NCBI RefSeq assembly: GCF_004123295.1
Contig: NZ_SDMK01000001.1
Location: 2,108,001-2,172,000, forward strand
Reading direction: 5' to 3'
DNA length: 64,000 nucleotides
Source of the DNA: Silvibacterium dinghuense
GTDB taxonomy: Bacteria > Acidobacteriota > Terriglobia > Terriglobales > Acidobacteriaceae
Part shown: positions 1 to 7,918 of the stretch, piece after piece
Position numbering within the stretch: position 1 is the first letter of the stretch
How the letters are laid out: every line of letters starts with the position of its first letter
Program-made: the position numbers and the translations under genes
Notes under the pieces: generated by a model
What the model was told of the DNA's origin: nothing
What the model saw: the letters and a program-made list of their open reading frames with translations, nothing else
Database searches by the model: none

Positions 1-775
1 CGGGCGGCGGTTGAAAGGCTGCCTCGTTCACGGTGCCAATCAGGTTTCCTTCTTCAAGATGTGCGCTGGCGTAGCTCTTTTCCCCGTCCACAATCTGCAG
101 CTGGATGGGGACGGAGTGACCTGCAAGACTCCCTACCTGTTGATAGAGCGTGGTGTGGGTTCCGAAGGAGCCCACGGTGCGCAAGATCGGCTTGTTCTGC
201 TCGAAGCAGTAGACGGGGAAAAGGCCGAACGGAGGCCCTGCGAGAATGTGATCGAGATGGCCGGCCGTCTCGATGCAGACGAAGTGCTCGTGCGAGTACG
301 GGTTGTCCCTGTGTTGGATCGTGTATCCGGCGAGCTTGTCGGGCGGAGGTATCGGCTCGGTAATTCTACTCAGGAGCGTGAGTTCTGCAGCTGGTGGCAG
401 GGTCGGATCGCCGGAGCGGAAGTGCCCGCGCTCATTCTGATACTCCGTCTGGTTGAAGTGATCGCTGACCCATTCGCGCTTATACTTGTTCGGCGCGGCC
501 CACCACTCCTCGACCGTTCCCTGGTTTGCGGGCTTTCCGTCGCGGTCGAAGGTCTGGTAGCTGTATTTCGCATGCCAGGGCTTCATCTCGGCTGAGGTCA
601 GACCGCTGACTTCGCGCGCAAGGTCAAGGAGCGCCTTCGGATTATTCGGCATCGAAATATTAGATGTCGAAGCCCTGGGAGTGGAATTCTGTGCGAAGAG
701 AGCCGGAGCAGAGAGCAGGGCAACGCCCAGGAGCGCGGTGAGGGAGCGTATCCGTATGAGCATGGGTAGGCCCAT
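1..775 (-). CDS. Secreted TonB-family-type protein, partial (C-terminus outside window)
   Basis: An open frame runs from an ATG at 775 (or 763) leftwards off the window edge with no stop, about 258 codons. The N-terminus has a charged start, a hydrophobic core (LTALLGVALLSAPALF) and an AQ cleavage site, so it is exported. The following region carries the 'MKPWHAKYSYQTFD..G', 'EEWWAAPNKYKREW' and 'TEYQNERGHFRSGDP' blocks that I associate with acidobacterial secreted proteins often annotated as energy transducer TonB, whose TonB C-terminal domain would lie beyond the edge. Start 763 gives a cleaner signal peptide (MLIRIRSLTALL); neither start has a clear ribosome site. Its strand matches parAB, but nothing shows a functional link. 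The TonB assignment is inference from the N-terminal domain only. Confidence 0.7.
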   Translation of the reverse strand, partial: MGLPMLIRIRSLTALLGVALLSAPALFAQNSTPRASTSNISMPNNPKALLDLAREVSGLTSAEMKPWHAKYSYQTFDRDGKPANQGTVEEWWAAPNKYKREWVSDHFNQTEYQNERGHFRSGDPTLPPAAELTLLSRITEPIPPPDKLAGYTIQHRDNPYSHEHFVCIETAGHLDHILAGPPFGLFPVYCFEQNKPILRTVGSFGTHTTLYQQVGSLAGHSVPIQLQIVDGEKSYASAHLEEGNLIGTVNEAAFQPPP

Positions 776-810
776 GCTAGTGGAGGCGGCGCTCCCTTGC
801 CAGTGAAAAT

Positions 811-1743
811 CTAGCTGTCAAAGTGATCGAGAAGAGCGTCGAAATCTTCGAGGCGGGCGTATTCGATGATGACGCGGCCCCGGCCTTTCTTGTCTTCGAT
901 ACGCACTTTGAGCCCGAGAGCGCGCTGGATGCGGAGCTCGGCCTCGCGGACATTGGGATCGCCTGCCTGGCGATCCTCCTTTTCCTTGCCCTTTTCCTTC
1001 TTTTCCGGGTTCAGAATGCCCTGCACGTAGCTTTCGGTCTGTCGTACAGACATCGAAAGCGCGAGGACTTTCTGTGCCGCGGAGAGAATCGTTTCAGGAT
1101 TTTCCAGTGCCAGCAGGGCGCGGGCATGACCGAAGCTAAGTTCAGCGGCTTCCACCTTGGCCTGAATTGCTTCTGGAAGGCGGAGCAGCCGAAGGAAGTT
1201 CGAGACCGAGGCGCGATCCTTGCCCGTGCGCTTGGCCATCTGCTCCTGCGTCATCTTGAACTCGCCGGCAAGGCGGTTATAAGCGCGCGCCTGCTCCATC
1301 GGGTTCAGGTCTGTGCGCTGCAGGTTTTCGACGATGGTCATCTCCATCGCCAGCTCATCTGATACGGTCTTCAGGATGGCGGGGATGGTTTCCTTGCCTG
1401 CGCGCTGCGAGGCAAGCCAGCGGCGCTCGCCGGCAATCAGCTGAAAGCGTCCATTGGCCAGGGGGCGGACGAGAATCGGCTGCACCACTCCGGTGGCGGC
1501 GATCGAGGCTGCCAGCTCGTTGAGCTGCGTTTCGTCAAAGCGGGTACGAGTCTGATAAGGGTTCTTGTCGATCTCGCCAACCGGGATCTCGCGTGGGGTG
1601 CCTTCCAGGACCTGCGGCTTGGGTTCCGGCTCCGGCGCGGGCTTTGCCGGTGCGGGAGCTGCGGCGCGGGGCAGCAGCGTATCGAGTCCACGGCCGAGAG
1701 CGCGGCGCTTGGGTGCTTCTTTTGGGGAGGTGGCTGGCGGCAT
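811..1743 (-). CDS. parB: Chromosome partitioning protein ParB
   Basis: ParB/Spo0J/Noc family CTP-dependent DNA clamp that loads at parS and spreads to organise and segregate the origin region. 310 residues, normal for the family. The N-terminus has the 'RRALGRGLDTLL' box that contacts ParA, then a Pro/Ala-rich linker (about 28-48), the ParB N-terminal domain with 'NPYQTR' (61-66) and the catalytic/CTP box 'GERRWL' (105-110), then a KorB-type helix-turn-helix near 160-185 (MTQEQMAKRTGKDRASVSN), and a short C-terminal dimerisation domain. It lies directly downstream of parA on the same strand, 68 bases away, and four parS sites lie upstream of parA, so this is a complete parABS locus. Confidence 0.97.
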   Translation of the reverse strand: MPPATSPKEAPKRRALGRGLDTLLPRAAAPAPAKPAPEPEPKPQVLEGTPREIPVGEIDKNPYQTRTRFDETQLNELAASIAATGVVQPILVRPLANGRFQLIAGERRWLASQRAGKETIPAILKTVSDELAMEMTIVENLQRTDLNPMEQARAYNRLAGEFKMTQEQMAKRTGKDRASVSNFLRLLRLPEAIQAKVEAAELSFGHARALLALENPETILSAAQKVLALSMSVRQTESYVQGILNPEKKEKGKEKEDRQAGDPNVREAELRIQRALGLKVRIEDKKGRGRVIIEYARLEDFDALLDHFDS

Positions 1744-1811
1744 GGGCGAATCCTTCGAGCGGGAGAGTGATGTCAGGGTACAGGCGGAACAAGTGAGGCG
1801 AATCGGATGCC

Positions 1812-2681
1812 TCAGCCGTAAGGCCAGAAGCGAACCTTGGCTGCCGGTTTCGATGCCGCTGCAGCCTTGCGTTCCTTGGCTTTGGGGCTGACGCGCTTGT
1901 GGCGGCTGAGGAGCTCCTCAGCCAGCTCGGCATAGCTTTCCGCGCCACGCGAGCGCGGGTCATATAAAAGGACAGGCTTGCCATAGCTTGGCGCTTCGGC
2001 GAGGCGGATATTGCGCGGGATGCTGGTCTTGAGAAGCTTGTCCTTGAAGAACTCGCGCAGGTTTTCGGTCACCTGCTGGGCCAGGTTTGTCCGGTCGTCG
2101 TACATGGTGAGCAGGACGCCTTCGATCTGGAGGTCGGGGTTCAGGCTCTCCTGGACCCGCTCCAGGGTGTGCATGAGCTCGCTGATGCCTTCGAGAGCGA
2201 AGTACTCGGCCTGCATGGGCACGAGGAGGCCGCTGGCAGCCACCAGAGCATTCAGAGTCAGAAGATCGAGCGCCGGCGGGCAGTCGAGCAGGATGTAGTC
2301 GTAGTCGGCTCGGATGGTGTCGATGGCGTCGCGGAGGCGATAGGCGCGGCGATCATGCTCGATAAGCTCGACATTGGCGCCGATGAGGTGCTTGCTCGAA
2401 GGAACGAGCTTGAGAGTGTCGATCTCGGTCGGCTGAAGGGCCTCGGCAAGAGTAGCTTCTCCGACGAGGATGTCATAGGTGGATTTGCGCTGCTCGTCGC
2501 GCGGCAGACCATATCCCCCGGTGGAGTTGGCCTGGGGGTCGCAATCGATCAGGAGGACACGGAGTCCCTCCATGGCGAGCGCGGCCGAGAGGTTGATCGC
2601 GGTGGTGGATTTGCCGACGCCGCCTTTTTGATTGACGACAGCGAGAACGGTGTTTGTGCTGGATGCGGAGGCGTCTGCCAT
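1812..2681 (-). CDS. parA: Chromosome partitioning ATPase ParA (Soj)
   Basis: Walker-type ATPase that binds DNA nonspecifically and, with ParB-parS, moves sister origins apart. With the start at 2681 (MADASASS) it is 289 residues; the frame stays open upstream to 2858 but the extension is Pro/Ser-rich and unlike the family. The deviant Walker A motif [10 protein letters not shown] lies at about 17-26, followed by '[12 protein letters not shown]' (Walker A') and '[19 protein letters not shown]' (Walker B). The C-terminus carries a Lys/Ala-rich tail ([16 protein letters not shown]), possibly extra DNA binding. No strong Shine-Dalgarno sequence is visible. It lies upstream of parB and downstream of rsmG, the usual origin-proximal order. 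Confidence 0.96.
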   Translation of the reverse strand: MADASASSTNTVLAVVNQKGGVGKSTTAINLSAALAMEGLRVLLIDCDPQANSTGGYGLPRDEQRKSTYDILVGEATLAEALQPTEIDTLKLVPSSKHLIGANVELIEHDRRAYRLRDAIDTIRADYDYILLDCPPALDLLTLNALVAASGLLVPMQAEYFALEGISELMHTLERVQESLNPDLQIEGVLLTMYDDRTNLAQQVTENLREFFKDKLLKTSIPRNIRLAEAPSYGKPVLLYDPRSRGAESYAELAEELLSRHKRVSPKAKERKAAAASKPAAKVRFWPYG

Positions 2682-2875
2682 GAAGAAAAAGGGTATCGAT
2701 GGGGCGGGGGAGGATGCAATGGGGATGGCTGTGCGAAAGTCGAGGAAAACTGTGGAAAGTTTTCGGGGCCGCATTGAGGGATGCGGGGGAATGCGCGTCT
2801 GGAGCGGGTTTGCGCAGGGTTCTCGGAACGGTGGGGTTGTGGGTAAGTATGCAGGCAACGGTGGAAATCGTGGAG

Positions 2876-2891
2876 TGTTCCACGTGGAACG
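2876..2891. promoter_or_regulatory. parS site 1 (ParB binding)
   Basis: TGTTCCACGTGGAACG, a palindrome around CACGTG very close to the classical parS TGTTTCACGTGAAACA. It lies in the intergenic region between parA and rsmG, on the parA side of the MITE-like element. Three further copies lie at 3194, 3362 and 3399. Confidence 0.92.
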
Positions 2892-2910
2892 CAGCGGCGC
2901 TATGGGCTAA

Positions 2911-3178
2911 GAGCCTGTTATGAACTTTCGCGTGAGCGGCGTTGCTGGGGAAAATCGGCCGAGACGAGACGGAGGCCGAAGGCATAGGCTATTCCTAGGC
3001 GAGGCCGACAACGAAGTATGGGCCGATTTTCCCCGCAACCCGAAGGGCTGGGGCCAATTTTCCCGATCTCTTCGTCGCTCGCTGCTCGGATATGGCCCGA
3101 TATCCGTCGCAACTCGCTCCTCGACCTCGAAAAAAATTGGCTCCCAGCGACCGCCGCGGGAAAGTTCATAACAGGCTC
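2911..3178 (+). mobile_element. 268-bp MITE-like element, copy 1
   Basis: Non-coding element with perfect 19-base terminal inverted repeats GAGCCTGTTATGAACTTTC, flanked by a TAA direct repeat (2908-2910 and 3179-3181) that looks like a target-site duplication. Inside are two long hairpins: 2941-2960 pairs with 3021-3039 (one bulge), and 3047-3061 pairs with 3133-3148, with a further GGATAT/ATATCC dyad in the second. A second copy, in inverted orientation and with the same ends and hairpins, lies at 34117-34383. Short reading frames across it are not conserved genes. The 3-bp duplication and GAGCC ends recall IS5-superfamily elements, but that parentage is inference. It separates parS site 1 from sites 2-4. 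Confidence 0.85.
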
Positions 3179-3193
3179 TAAGTGGCGAGGAAA

Positions 3194-3209
3194 TGTTCCA
3201 CGTGGAACA
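3194..3209. promoter_or_regulatory. parS site 2 (ParB binding)
   Basis: TGTTCCACGTGGAACA, a perfect 16-base palindrome, located 13 bases beyond the TAA repeat flanking the MITE-like element. Confidence 0.94.
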
Positions 3210-3361
3210 AGAGAAAGAAAGAGGTTCTTTCTCTCTGCATAAGCACGGGGAGAGAACCGAAGCCAGCTATCCGTGGAGCACAGGCTTGGGAATGGAGCCT
3301 TGAGTGCTTCCAGGCGATGTCGCAGGTGATATCGCGGGGATTTTTGAAGAGGAAGAGAAGA

Positions 3362-3377
3362 TGTTCCACGTGGAACA
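3362..3377. promoter_or_regulatory. parS site 3 (ParB binding)
   Basis: TGTTCCACGTGGAACA, identical to site 2, 168 bases further along and close to the 3' end of rsmG. Confidence 0.94.
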
Positions 3378-3398
3378 TGGAAACGCAGGAGATGGGCG

Positions 3399-3414
3399 CG
3401 TTCCACGTGGAACA
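3399..3414. promoter_or_regulatory. parS site 4 (ParB binding)
   Basis: CGTTCCACGTGGAACA, the same 14-base palindromic core, ending two bases before the rsmG stop codon region. Together sites 1-4 form a cluster spanning about 540 bases. Confidence 0.92.
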
Positions 3415-3415
3415 A

Positions 3416-4063
3416 TCAGGCTGGGAGGTGGCCGCGAAGCAGGAATCCATGCCCGCTGCTATGAAGGTTCCGTGGCGCATCCCATTGGAGGCCGGGTAGA
3501 ACGGGCGCAACGGCTTGTTCCACGGCTTCGCGAGTATTTTCTGTGGCGAAGAGAAGGAGATATCCCCCCTCCTGTACGCGCTCAGCGGCAAGGGCTGTCG
3601 CCTCAACCATCTTGTCCACCGCGCGCAGTGTCACGGTGCCAAAACGCTGGGGCAAGGGCATCGTCTCGATGCGTCCATCGAAGACCCGGGCTGATAAACC
3701 CAGGGTACGAACGGCTTCCCTGAGAAAAGAAGACTTCTTGGCCTGCGATTCCGCCAGGGTTACGACCAGCTCCGGGCGCAGAATGGCGACAGGAATTCCG
3801 GGAAAACCCGCCCCGGAGCCAAGATCGAGGACAGTTGAAGAGGGGAGTGCACCGGCATCAGGGATAGCGCGGGCGCATTCGATGGATTCGAGAAAGTGGC
3901 GGCGAAGGATTTCTTCAGGATTGCGGATGGCTGTGAGGTTCAGCCGGGCGTTCCACTTGAGGAGAAGCTCGAGGTAGGTTGCGAACTGGCCGGGAGCGCC
4001 TTCGGGAAGAGGATCGAGGCCGGCTTTGTCCACGGCCTCGAGGAGGAGATCGGCCGCATTCAT
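3416..4063 (-). CDS. rsmG: 16S rRNA (guanine527-N7)-methyltransferase RsmG (GidB)
   Basis: SAM-dependent methyltransferase that modifies G527 of 16S rRNA (E. coli numbering). 215 residues, normal length. The N-terminal part has 'LLKWNARLNLTAIRNPEEILRRHFLES', typical of GidB, and the SAM-binding motif I is 'VLDLGSGAGFPGIPVAIL' (about 78-95), followed by 'ESQAKKSSFLREAVRTLGL'. The start overlaps the upstream glutamine amidotransferase stop by four bases, so the two are probably co-translated. Position next to parA and parB is the conserved origin-region arrangement. Confidence 0.97.
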   Translation of the reverse strand: MNAADLLLEAVDKAGLDPLPEGAPGQFATYLELLLKWNARLNLTAIRNPEEILRRHFLESIECARAIPDAGALPSSTVLDLGSGAGFPGIPVAILRPELVVTLAESQAKKSSFLREAVRTLGLSARVFDGRIETMPLPQRFGTVTLRAVDKMVEATALAAERVQEGGYLLLFATENTREAVEQAVAPVLPGLQWDAPRNLHSSGHGFLLRGHLPA

Positions 4064-4848
4064 CGGGCAGCGTCCGCCGCGGTGCCGGAAACAGCGACAG
4101 ATTCGACGACGGAGCGCGGCTTCCAGGTCGAGGCGGCGGCGAGGAACGCGGCAAACAGGGCGCGGGAGGCTGGATCGGCGTCATAAGAGCGCTCGGGATG
4201 CCACTGTACGGCGAGAACAAAGGCCTCGCTCGTACCCTCGAGCGCCTCGATGATGCCGTCTTCACGGCTGCGGGCGGCGATGCGGAGCCGGTCTCCGGGC
4301 TGGTCGACGGCCTGGTGATGGCTGCTGTTTACCGGGAGCGGGTCTGCGGGCGTGTCGTGCCCCACAATCGCGGCCAGCCGCGTTCCGGGCTCGATAGTGA
4401 CGGAATGGGCATCCACGATGGTGCGTCCGGGAGCATGATTGACGCTCGTCGGGTGCTGGGTCGGGATGTCTTGGATGAGTGTGCCGCCGCGCCAGACGTT
4501 CCATGACTGGAAGCCGAAGCAGATGGCGAGCAGCGGTTTGTCGAGGTTTGCGGCATCCTGCATCAGCAACTCATCCACGGCTTCCCGGGCGGGATCGGTG
4601 GCATTGCAGGCCGGGATGCGGGGATGGCCGTACTTTTCCGGATCGACATCGGCTCCGCTTCCAGGGAGCAGCACGCCCTGGCAGGAAGCAGCCAGGCGGG
4701 CAACTTCGGCCGGCGATGCACTGAGAGGAACTTCGACCGGGATACCGCCGGCTGCTTCGATCGCATGGAGGTACTGCGGCAGGGAGCGGGCATTATAGGC
4801 AGCGTCGGTGCTGTGAGGAACAGGGATGGCGATGCGGGGTGCGCTCAT
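4060..4848 (-). CDS. Class I glutamine amidotransferase-like hydrolase (peptidase C26 / PuuD-like)
   Basis: Cytoplasmic gamma-glutamyl hydrolase family protein of 262 residues. The catalytic triad is visible: Cys110 in 'PLLAICFGFQSWNVWRGGTLIQD', and His217 and Glu219 in 'QWHPE'. The motif 'GVLLPGSGADVDPEKYG' near 58-73 is also typical. Relatives include gamma-glutamyl-GABA hydrolase PuuD of putrescine degradation, but no other polyamine gene is nearby, so the substrate is unknown. It lies in a minus-strand series folC, acyltransferase, this gene and rsmG, with a four-base overlap with rsmG. Confidence 0.85.
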   Translation of the reverse strand: MSAPRIAIPVPHSTDAAYNARSLPQYLHAIEAAGGIPVEVPLSASPAEVARLAASCQGVLLPGSGADVDPEKYGHPRIPACNATDPAREAVDELLMQDAANLDKPLLAICFGFQSWNVWRGGTLIQDIPTQHPTSVNHAPGRTIVDAHSVTIEPGTRLAAIVGHDTPADPLPVNSSHHQAVDQPGDRLRIAARSREDGIIEALEGTSEAFVLAVQWHPERSYDADPASRALFAAFLAAASTWKPRSVVESVAVSGTAADAAR

Positions 4849-4882
4849 GATTGTGCCTTCGATGGAACGGTCTCGAACACGC

Positions 4883-5665
4883 CTAAGTGCTCAGAACGGG
4901 CGGCTCGAGGTGAGAGTGTTGGTAGTAAAGACGGCTGATCTCGTCGCGTAGCCGGGCGGTGAGCTTGTCGAGATCGCGCATCGTATATCCGATGGTGTCG
5001 ATGGGCTCACCGACGGCAATCGTGACCGGTACGGGGTAAAAAACCGAGGTATGGATTGGGAGCAGCTCCCAGGTGCCGATCAGCGCAATGGGAACAAGGG
5101 GTACCTGGGCACGGACGGCCATAAACGCCGGTCCGTTCAGAAATTCGTCGGGGTGACCAGCGTCGGAACGGCCGCCTTCCGGGAAGATAAAGAGCGGAAG
5201 GCCGGATTTGAGTGTTCTCACGGCGGAGCTGAGGCTGCCGACCGAAGCGCGTGGGTTGCTGATATTGACCGGAACCTGGCCGGAGCGGGTGAGATGCCAG
5301 CCGATGAAAGGCAGGCTGAACAGCTCGTGGCGGGCCACGATGCGGAACTGGAACGGCAGCGCGCCAAAGATGACCGGCGTGTCCATATAGGACAAGTGGT
5401 TGGCGCAATACACGGCGACGCTGCCATTCAGGAACTGGGCATTGAGGACACGCACCCGGCTGCCGCTGATACGGGTAATGGTGCGTCCCCAGCGCTGGGC
5501 GATGGCATGTTGCTGGCGCCCGGATTTATCCCACAGGGATGCAATCAGAGACAGGCTGCCGAAGAATGCAGTGGTGAGAAAGAAGGCCGGAGCACGGAAA
5601 ACGTAATTAAAGAGCCACGTGCCGGCAGGAATGGGATTGGGACGGGGCTTGAGCGTGGGCTGCAT
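4883..5665 (-). CDS. 1-acyl-sn-glycerol-3-phosphate acyltransferase family protein (PlsC-like)
   Basis: Membrane-associated acyltransferase of 260 residues, probably making phosphatidic acid from lysophosphatidic acid. The hydrophobic segment near 22-44 anchors it. The family's catalytic H-X4-D motif is NHLSYMD (His90, Asp95), and the glycerol-phosphate binding motif is FPEGGRS (161-167). The later 'VPIALIGTWELLP' block is also typical. The start at 5665 lies 11 bases after the folC stop, and the gene is followed by the amidotransferase after 34 bases, which suggests one transcript. Exact acyl acceptor cannot be told from sequence. Confidence 0.9.
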   Translation of the reverse strand: MQPTLKPRPNPIPAGTWLFNYVFRAPAFFLTTAFFGSLSLIASLWDKSGRQQHAIAQRWGRTITRISGSRVRVLNAQFLNGSVAVYCANHLSYMDTPVIFGALPFQFRIVARHELFSLPFIGWHLTRSGQVPVNISNPRASVGSLSSAVRTLKSGLPLFIFPEGGRSDAGHPDEFLNGPAFMAVRAQVPLVPIALIGTWELLPIHTSVFYPVPVTIAVGEPIDTIGYTMRDLDKLTARLRDEISRLYYQHSHLEPPVLST

Positions 5666-5676
5666 GTCGTTTTCTT

Positions 5677-7023
5677 TCAGCGTGCCGGCTTCGTATTCAG
5701 GGTCTGGGCCATGGGACGGAGTTCTCCCACAAGGTAGACGCTGCCGGTGATGACGGTAAGGCCGGCTTCGCCGGTCAGTGCGCGGGCACGCTCGAGGGCT
5801 TCGCCCGGGCTGGCAGCAGTCTCAAAGCTCGTGCCGGTGGCGGCCATCGCGGTGGAGAGCTCCGCGAGCGTAGCCGTGCGCGGCGAGGGCACCTCGGTGA
5901 GGATAACCCTGTCGAAAAGAGGGAAAAGTATCTGCGTCATTTCGCCGATGGCTTTGTCGCGCAGACAGCCGAAGACGGCGATAAGGGGGCGCGGCTCGGG
6001 ATCGAGATGGGAAAGCGCGGCGCGCAGGGCCCAGGCTCCCGCGGGATTATGGGCGACGTCGAAGAGAATGCGGCCAATCTGCTCGAGGCGTCCGGGCCAG
6101 CGGGTGTTCCGGATGCCGGCGGCAATGGATGCCGGCGTTAATTTGTAACTGTCACTGATACGATTGCGGAGTGCCGTTGCCGCTGTGATCGCCAGGGCGA
6201 CATTGCGCTGCTGGTGCGCGCCGTGCAGAGGCGAGGCGATCTCGATGGCCTCGCCCAGCACGCGGATCGAATAGCTGTTGCTTTCCGTGGCGCGGGATGG
6301 GATGTAGTCCGCAGCATTGATGCCTTCGACGTGCAGCGCAACGGCGATCTCACCGATGGCCTGATTCGCTTCGGGATGCTGCGGAAGGGTTACGAGAACC
6401 CCATGTTCACGCAGGATGCCGGCCTTTTCGCGAGCAATGTCGGTGATGGTGAGCCCAAGCCATTCGGTGTGATCGAGCGAGATGTCGGTGATGACGGAGA
6501 CCAGCGGTTCGACGATATTGGTGGCGTCGAGACGTCCGCCCATGCCGACTTCGAGGACGGCGATATCCACACTTTCCTCGGCGAAGCTGAGGAAAGCGAG
6601 GGCGGTCATGGCCTCGAAGAAGCTGGGATGCCCAGGTAAGGAGCCTGCAGTGACGAGACGGCGGGCCATGTCATCGACCTGGAAGTACAGACGTGCGAAG
6701 GCATCGTCGCCGATTTCCCTGGGGGGATGGCCCGGGGCGAGGAACTGGATGCGCTCGTTGACGCGCGTGAGATGCGGCGAGGTATAGAGGCCGACGCGCA
6801 GACCGGAGGCCGCAAGGATGCTGGCAAGTGTGGAAGATGTGGATCCTTTGCCGTTTGTGCCCGCGACCAGCACCGAAGGGAATGCCTGCTGGGGATTGCC
6901 GAGAGCAGCGGCAAGAGCGCGCATCTGGCTGAGCTCGAACTTGCGGCGCGGCTGGCCGGGCGCAGGCGCATGAAGCTCTCCCGCGAGCGCATAAAGGCCC
7001 TCAATGGCTGCTGCGTAGGACAT
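5677..7023 (-). CDS. folC: Bifunctional dihydrofolate synthase / folylpolyglutamate synthase
   Basis: Mur-ligase-type ATP-dependent enzyme that adds glutamate to dihydropteroate and then to folates. 448 residues. The P-loop is GTNGKGSTS (about 55-63), followed by 'GLYTSPHLTRVNERIQF', the family signature. The central domain carries 'LEVGMGGRLDATNIVEPLVSVITDISLDHTEWLG' and the C-terminal domain has 'LFDVAHNPAGAWAL', which contains the conserved DxAHNP motif. The gene is the first of the minus-strand series running through the acyltransferase towards rsmG; a divergent cupin gene begins about 100 bases away. Confidence 0.96.
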   Translation of the reverse strand: MSYAAAIEGLYALAGELHAPAPGQPRRKFELSQMRALAAALGNPQQAFPSVLVAGTNGKGSTSSTLASILAASGLRVGLYTSPHLTRVNERIQFLAPGHPPREIGDDAFARLYFQVDDMARRLVTAGSLPGHPSFFEAMTALAFLSFAEESVDIAVLEVGMGGRLDATNIVEPLVSVITDISLDHTEWLGLTITDIAREKAGILREHGVLVTLPQHPEANQAIGEIAVALHVEGINAADYIPSRATESNSYSIRVLGEAIEIASPLHGAHQQRNVALAITAATALRNRISDSYKLTPASIAAGIRNTRWPGRLEQIGRILFDVAHNPAGAWALRAALSHLDPEPRPLIAVFGCLRDKAIGEMTQILFPLFDRVILTEVPSPRTATLAELSTAMAATGTSFETAASPGEALERARALTGEAGLTVITGSVYLVGELRPMAQTLNTKPAR

Positions 7024-7120
7024 AGCTCAATTTTAGTGGATGACGGGCTATTCAGACGCCCAGTCAGATCCTGTCGGATTCTGTGGCATCGCGCTGTTCT
7101 CCCAGGTCATCTCTAGAGGT

Positions 7121-7729
7121 ATGAGCATGACGCGGCGCAGGTTTGGACAGATGCTGACGGCGATGGGGCTCGCTCCCGTTGCAGGACGGATGGTTGCCGA
7201 AGGTGAGCTCTCTGCTACGAGCGGCGGCGCAGGAGATCCCCAGCTGCTGCGGCTCTCACGCAATGGATGGATGCCGAACAACGAGCATCTGCCGGTGTTG
7301 CTCTATCGCGGTGTGATTCCTGGCCATGGCGAAGATCCTGCGTCCCGTTTCGAGGCCGTCTTCGCACGGAATGGCTGGCCTCCGCAATGGCGCAATGGTG
7401 TCTACAGCTTTCATCACTATCACTCGACCGCGCACGAGGTGCTCGGCTTCGCTGCCGGACACGCGCGCATCCTGCTGGGCGGTGAGGGCGGACATGAGGT
7501 CGCCGTCGAAGCTGGGGATGTAGCCGTGTTGCCCACTGGCACGGGTCATTGCCGGCTGTCGGCCAGCGACGACTTTCTTGTCGTGGGTGCCTATCCTCCG
7601 GATCAGCAGTGGGACATCTGCCGCGCAGCGCCGGATGCAACAGCGATCGAACGCATGTCGCATCTTCCGTATCCGAAGAGTGATCCCGTTGCAGGCGCGA
7701 ATGGCGCTCTGCTGCGCACATGGAGCTGA
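7121..7729 (+). CDS. Cupin-domain protein with twin-arginine-like signal
   Basis: 202 residues from the ATG at 7121, which follows an AGAGG-like ribosome site; an upstream in-frame ATG at 7040 is less likely. The N-terminus ([19 protein letters not shown]) resembles a Tat signal. The central part is a small cupin barrel: '[23 protein letters not shown]' supplies the His-rich metal motif 1, and '[16 protein letters not shown]' the second. Homologues are loosely annotated as cupin proteins; the substrate is unknown. It lies on the same strand as, and 190 bases before, a Tat-type phosphoesterase. The intervening 190 bases show no clear gene or terminator. Confidence 0.75.
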   Translation: MSMTRRRFGQMLTAMGLAPVAGRMVAEGELSATSGGAGDPQLLRLSRNGWMPNNEHLPVLLYRGVIPGHGEDPASRFEAVFARNGWPPQWRNGVYSFHHYHSTAHEVLGFAAGHARILLGGEGGHEVAVEAGDVAVLPTGTGHCRLSASDDFLVVGAYPPDQQWDICRAAPDATAIERMSHLPYPKSDPVAGANGALLRTWS

Positions 7730-7918
7730 AGGCATCGCAGGATCACGTTCGTTGCAAGCGAACCAGACGCGAGGCCAACCCAGGATGCGCGCGGCAGCGA
7801 GCCTTTTCACGGTTTTTTCAAGCGTTGTTGAGATGCACAGGGGCGCGGGACTTCTATAAGCATGGGCAGGTAGTGAAGACAGATTGCTGCCGGAATCAGC
7901 TTAACGGAGACCCCACCG

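Noticed and set aside
2920-3415. Short reading frames across the MITE-like element and the parS cluster
   Set aside because: They run through inverted repeats and parS sites, have no recognisable domain, and the equivalent frames in the second copy do not match as protein.
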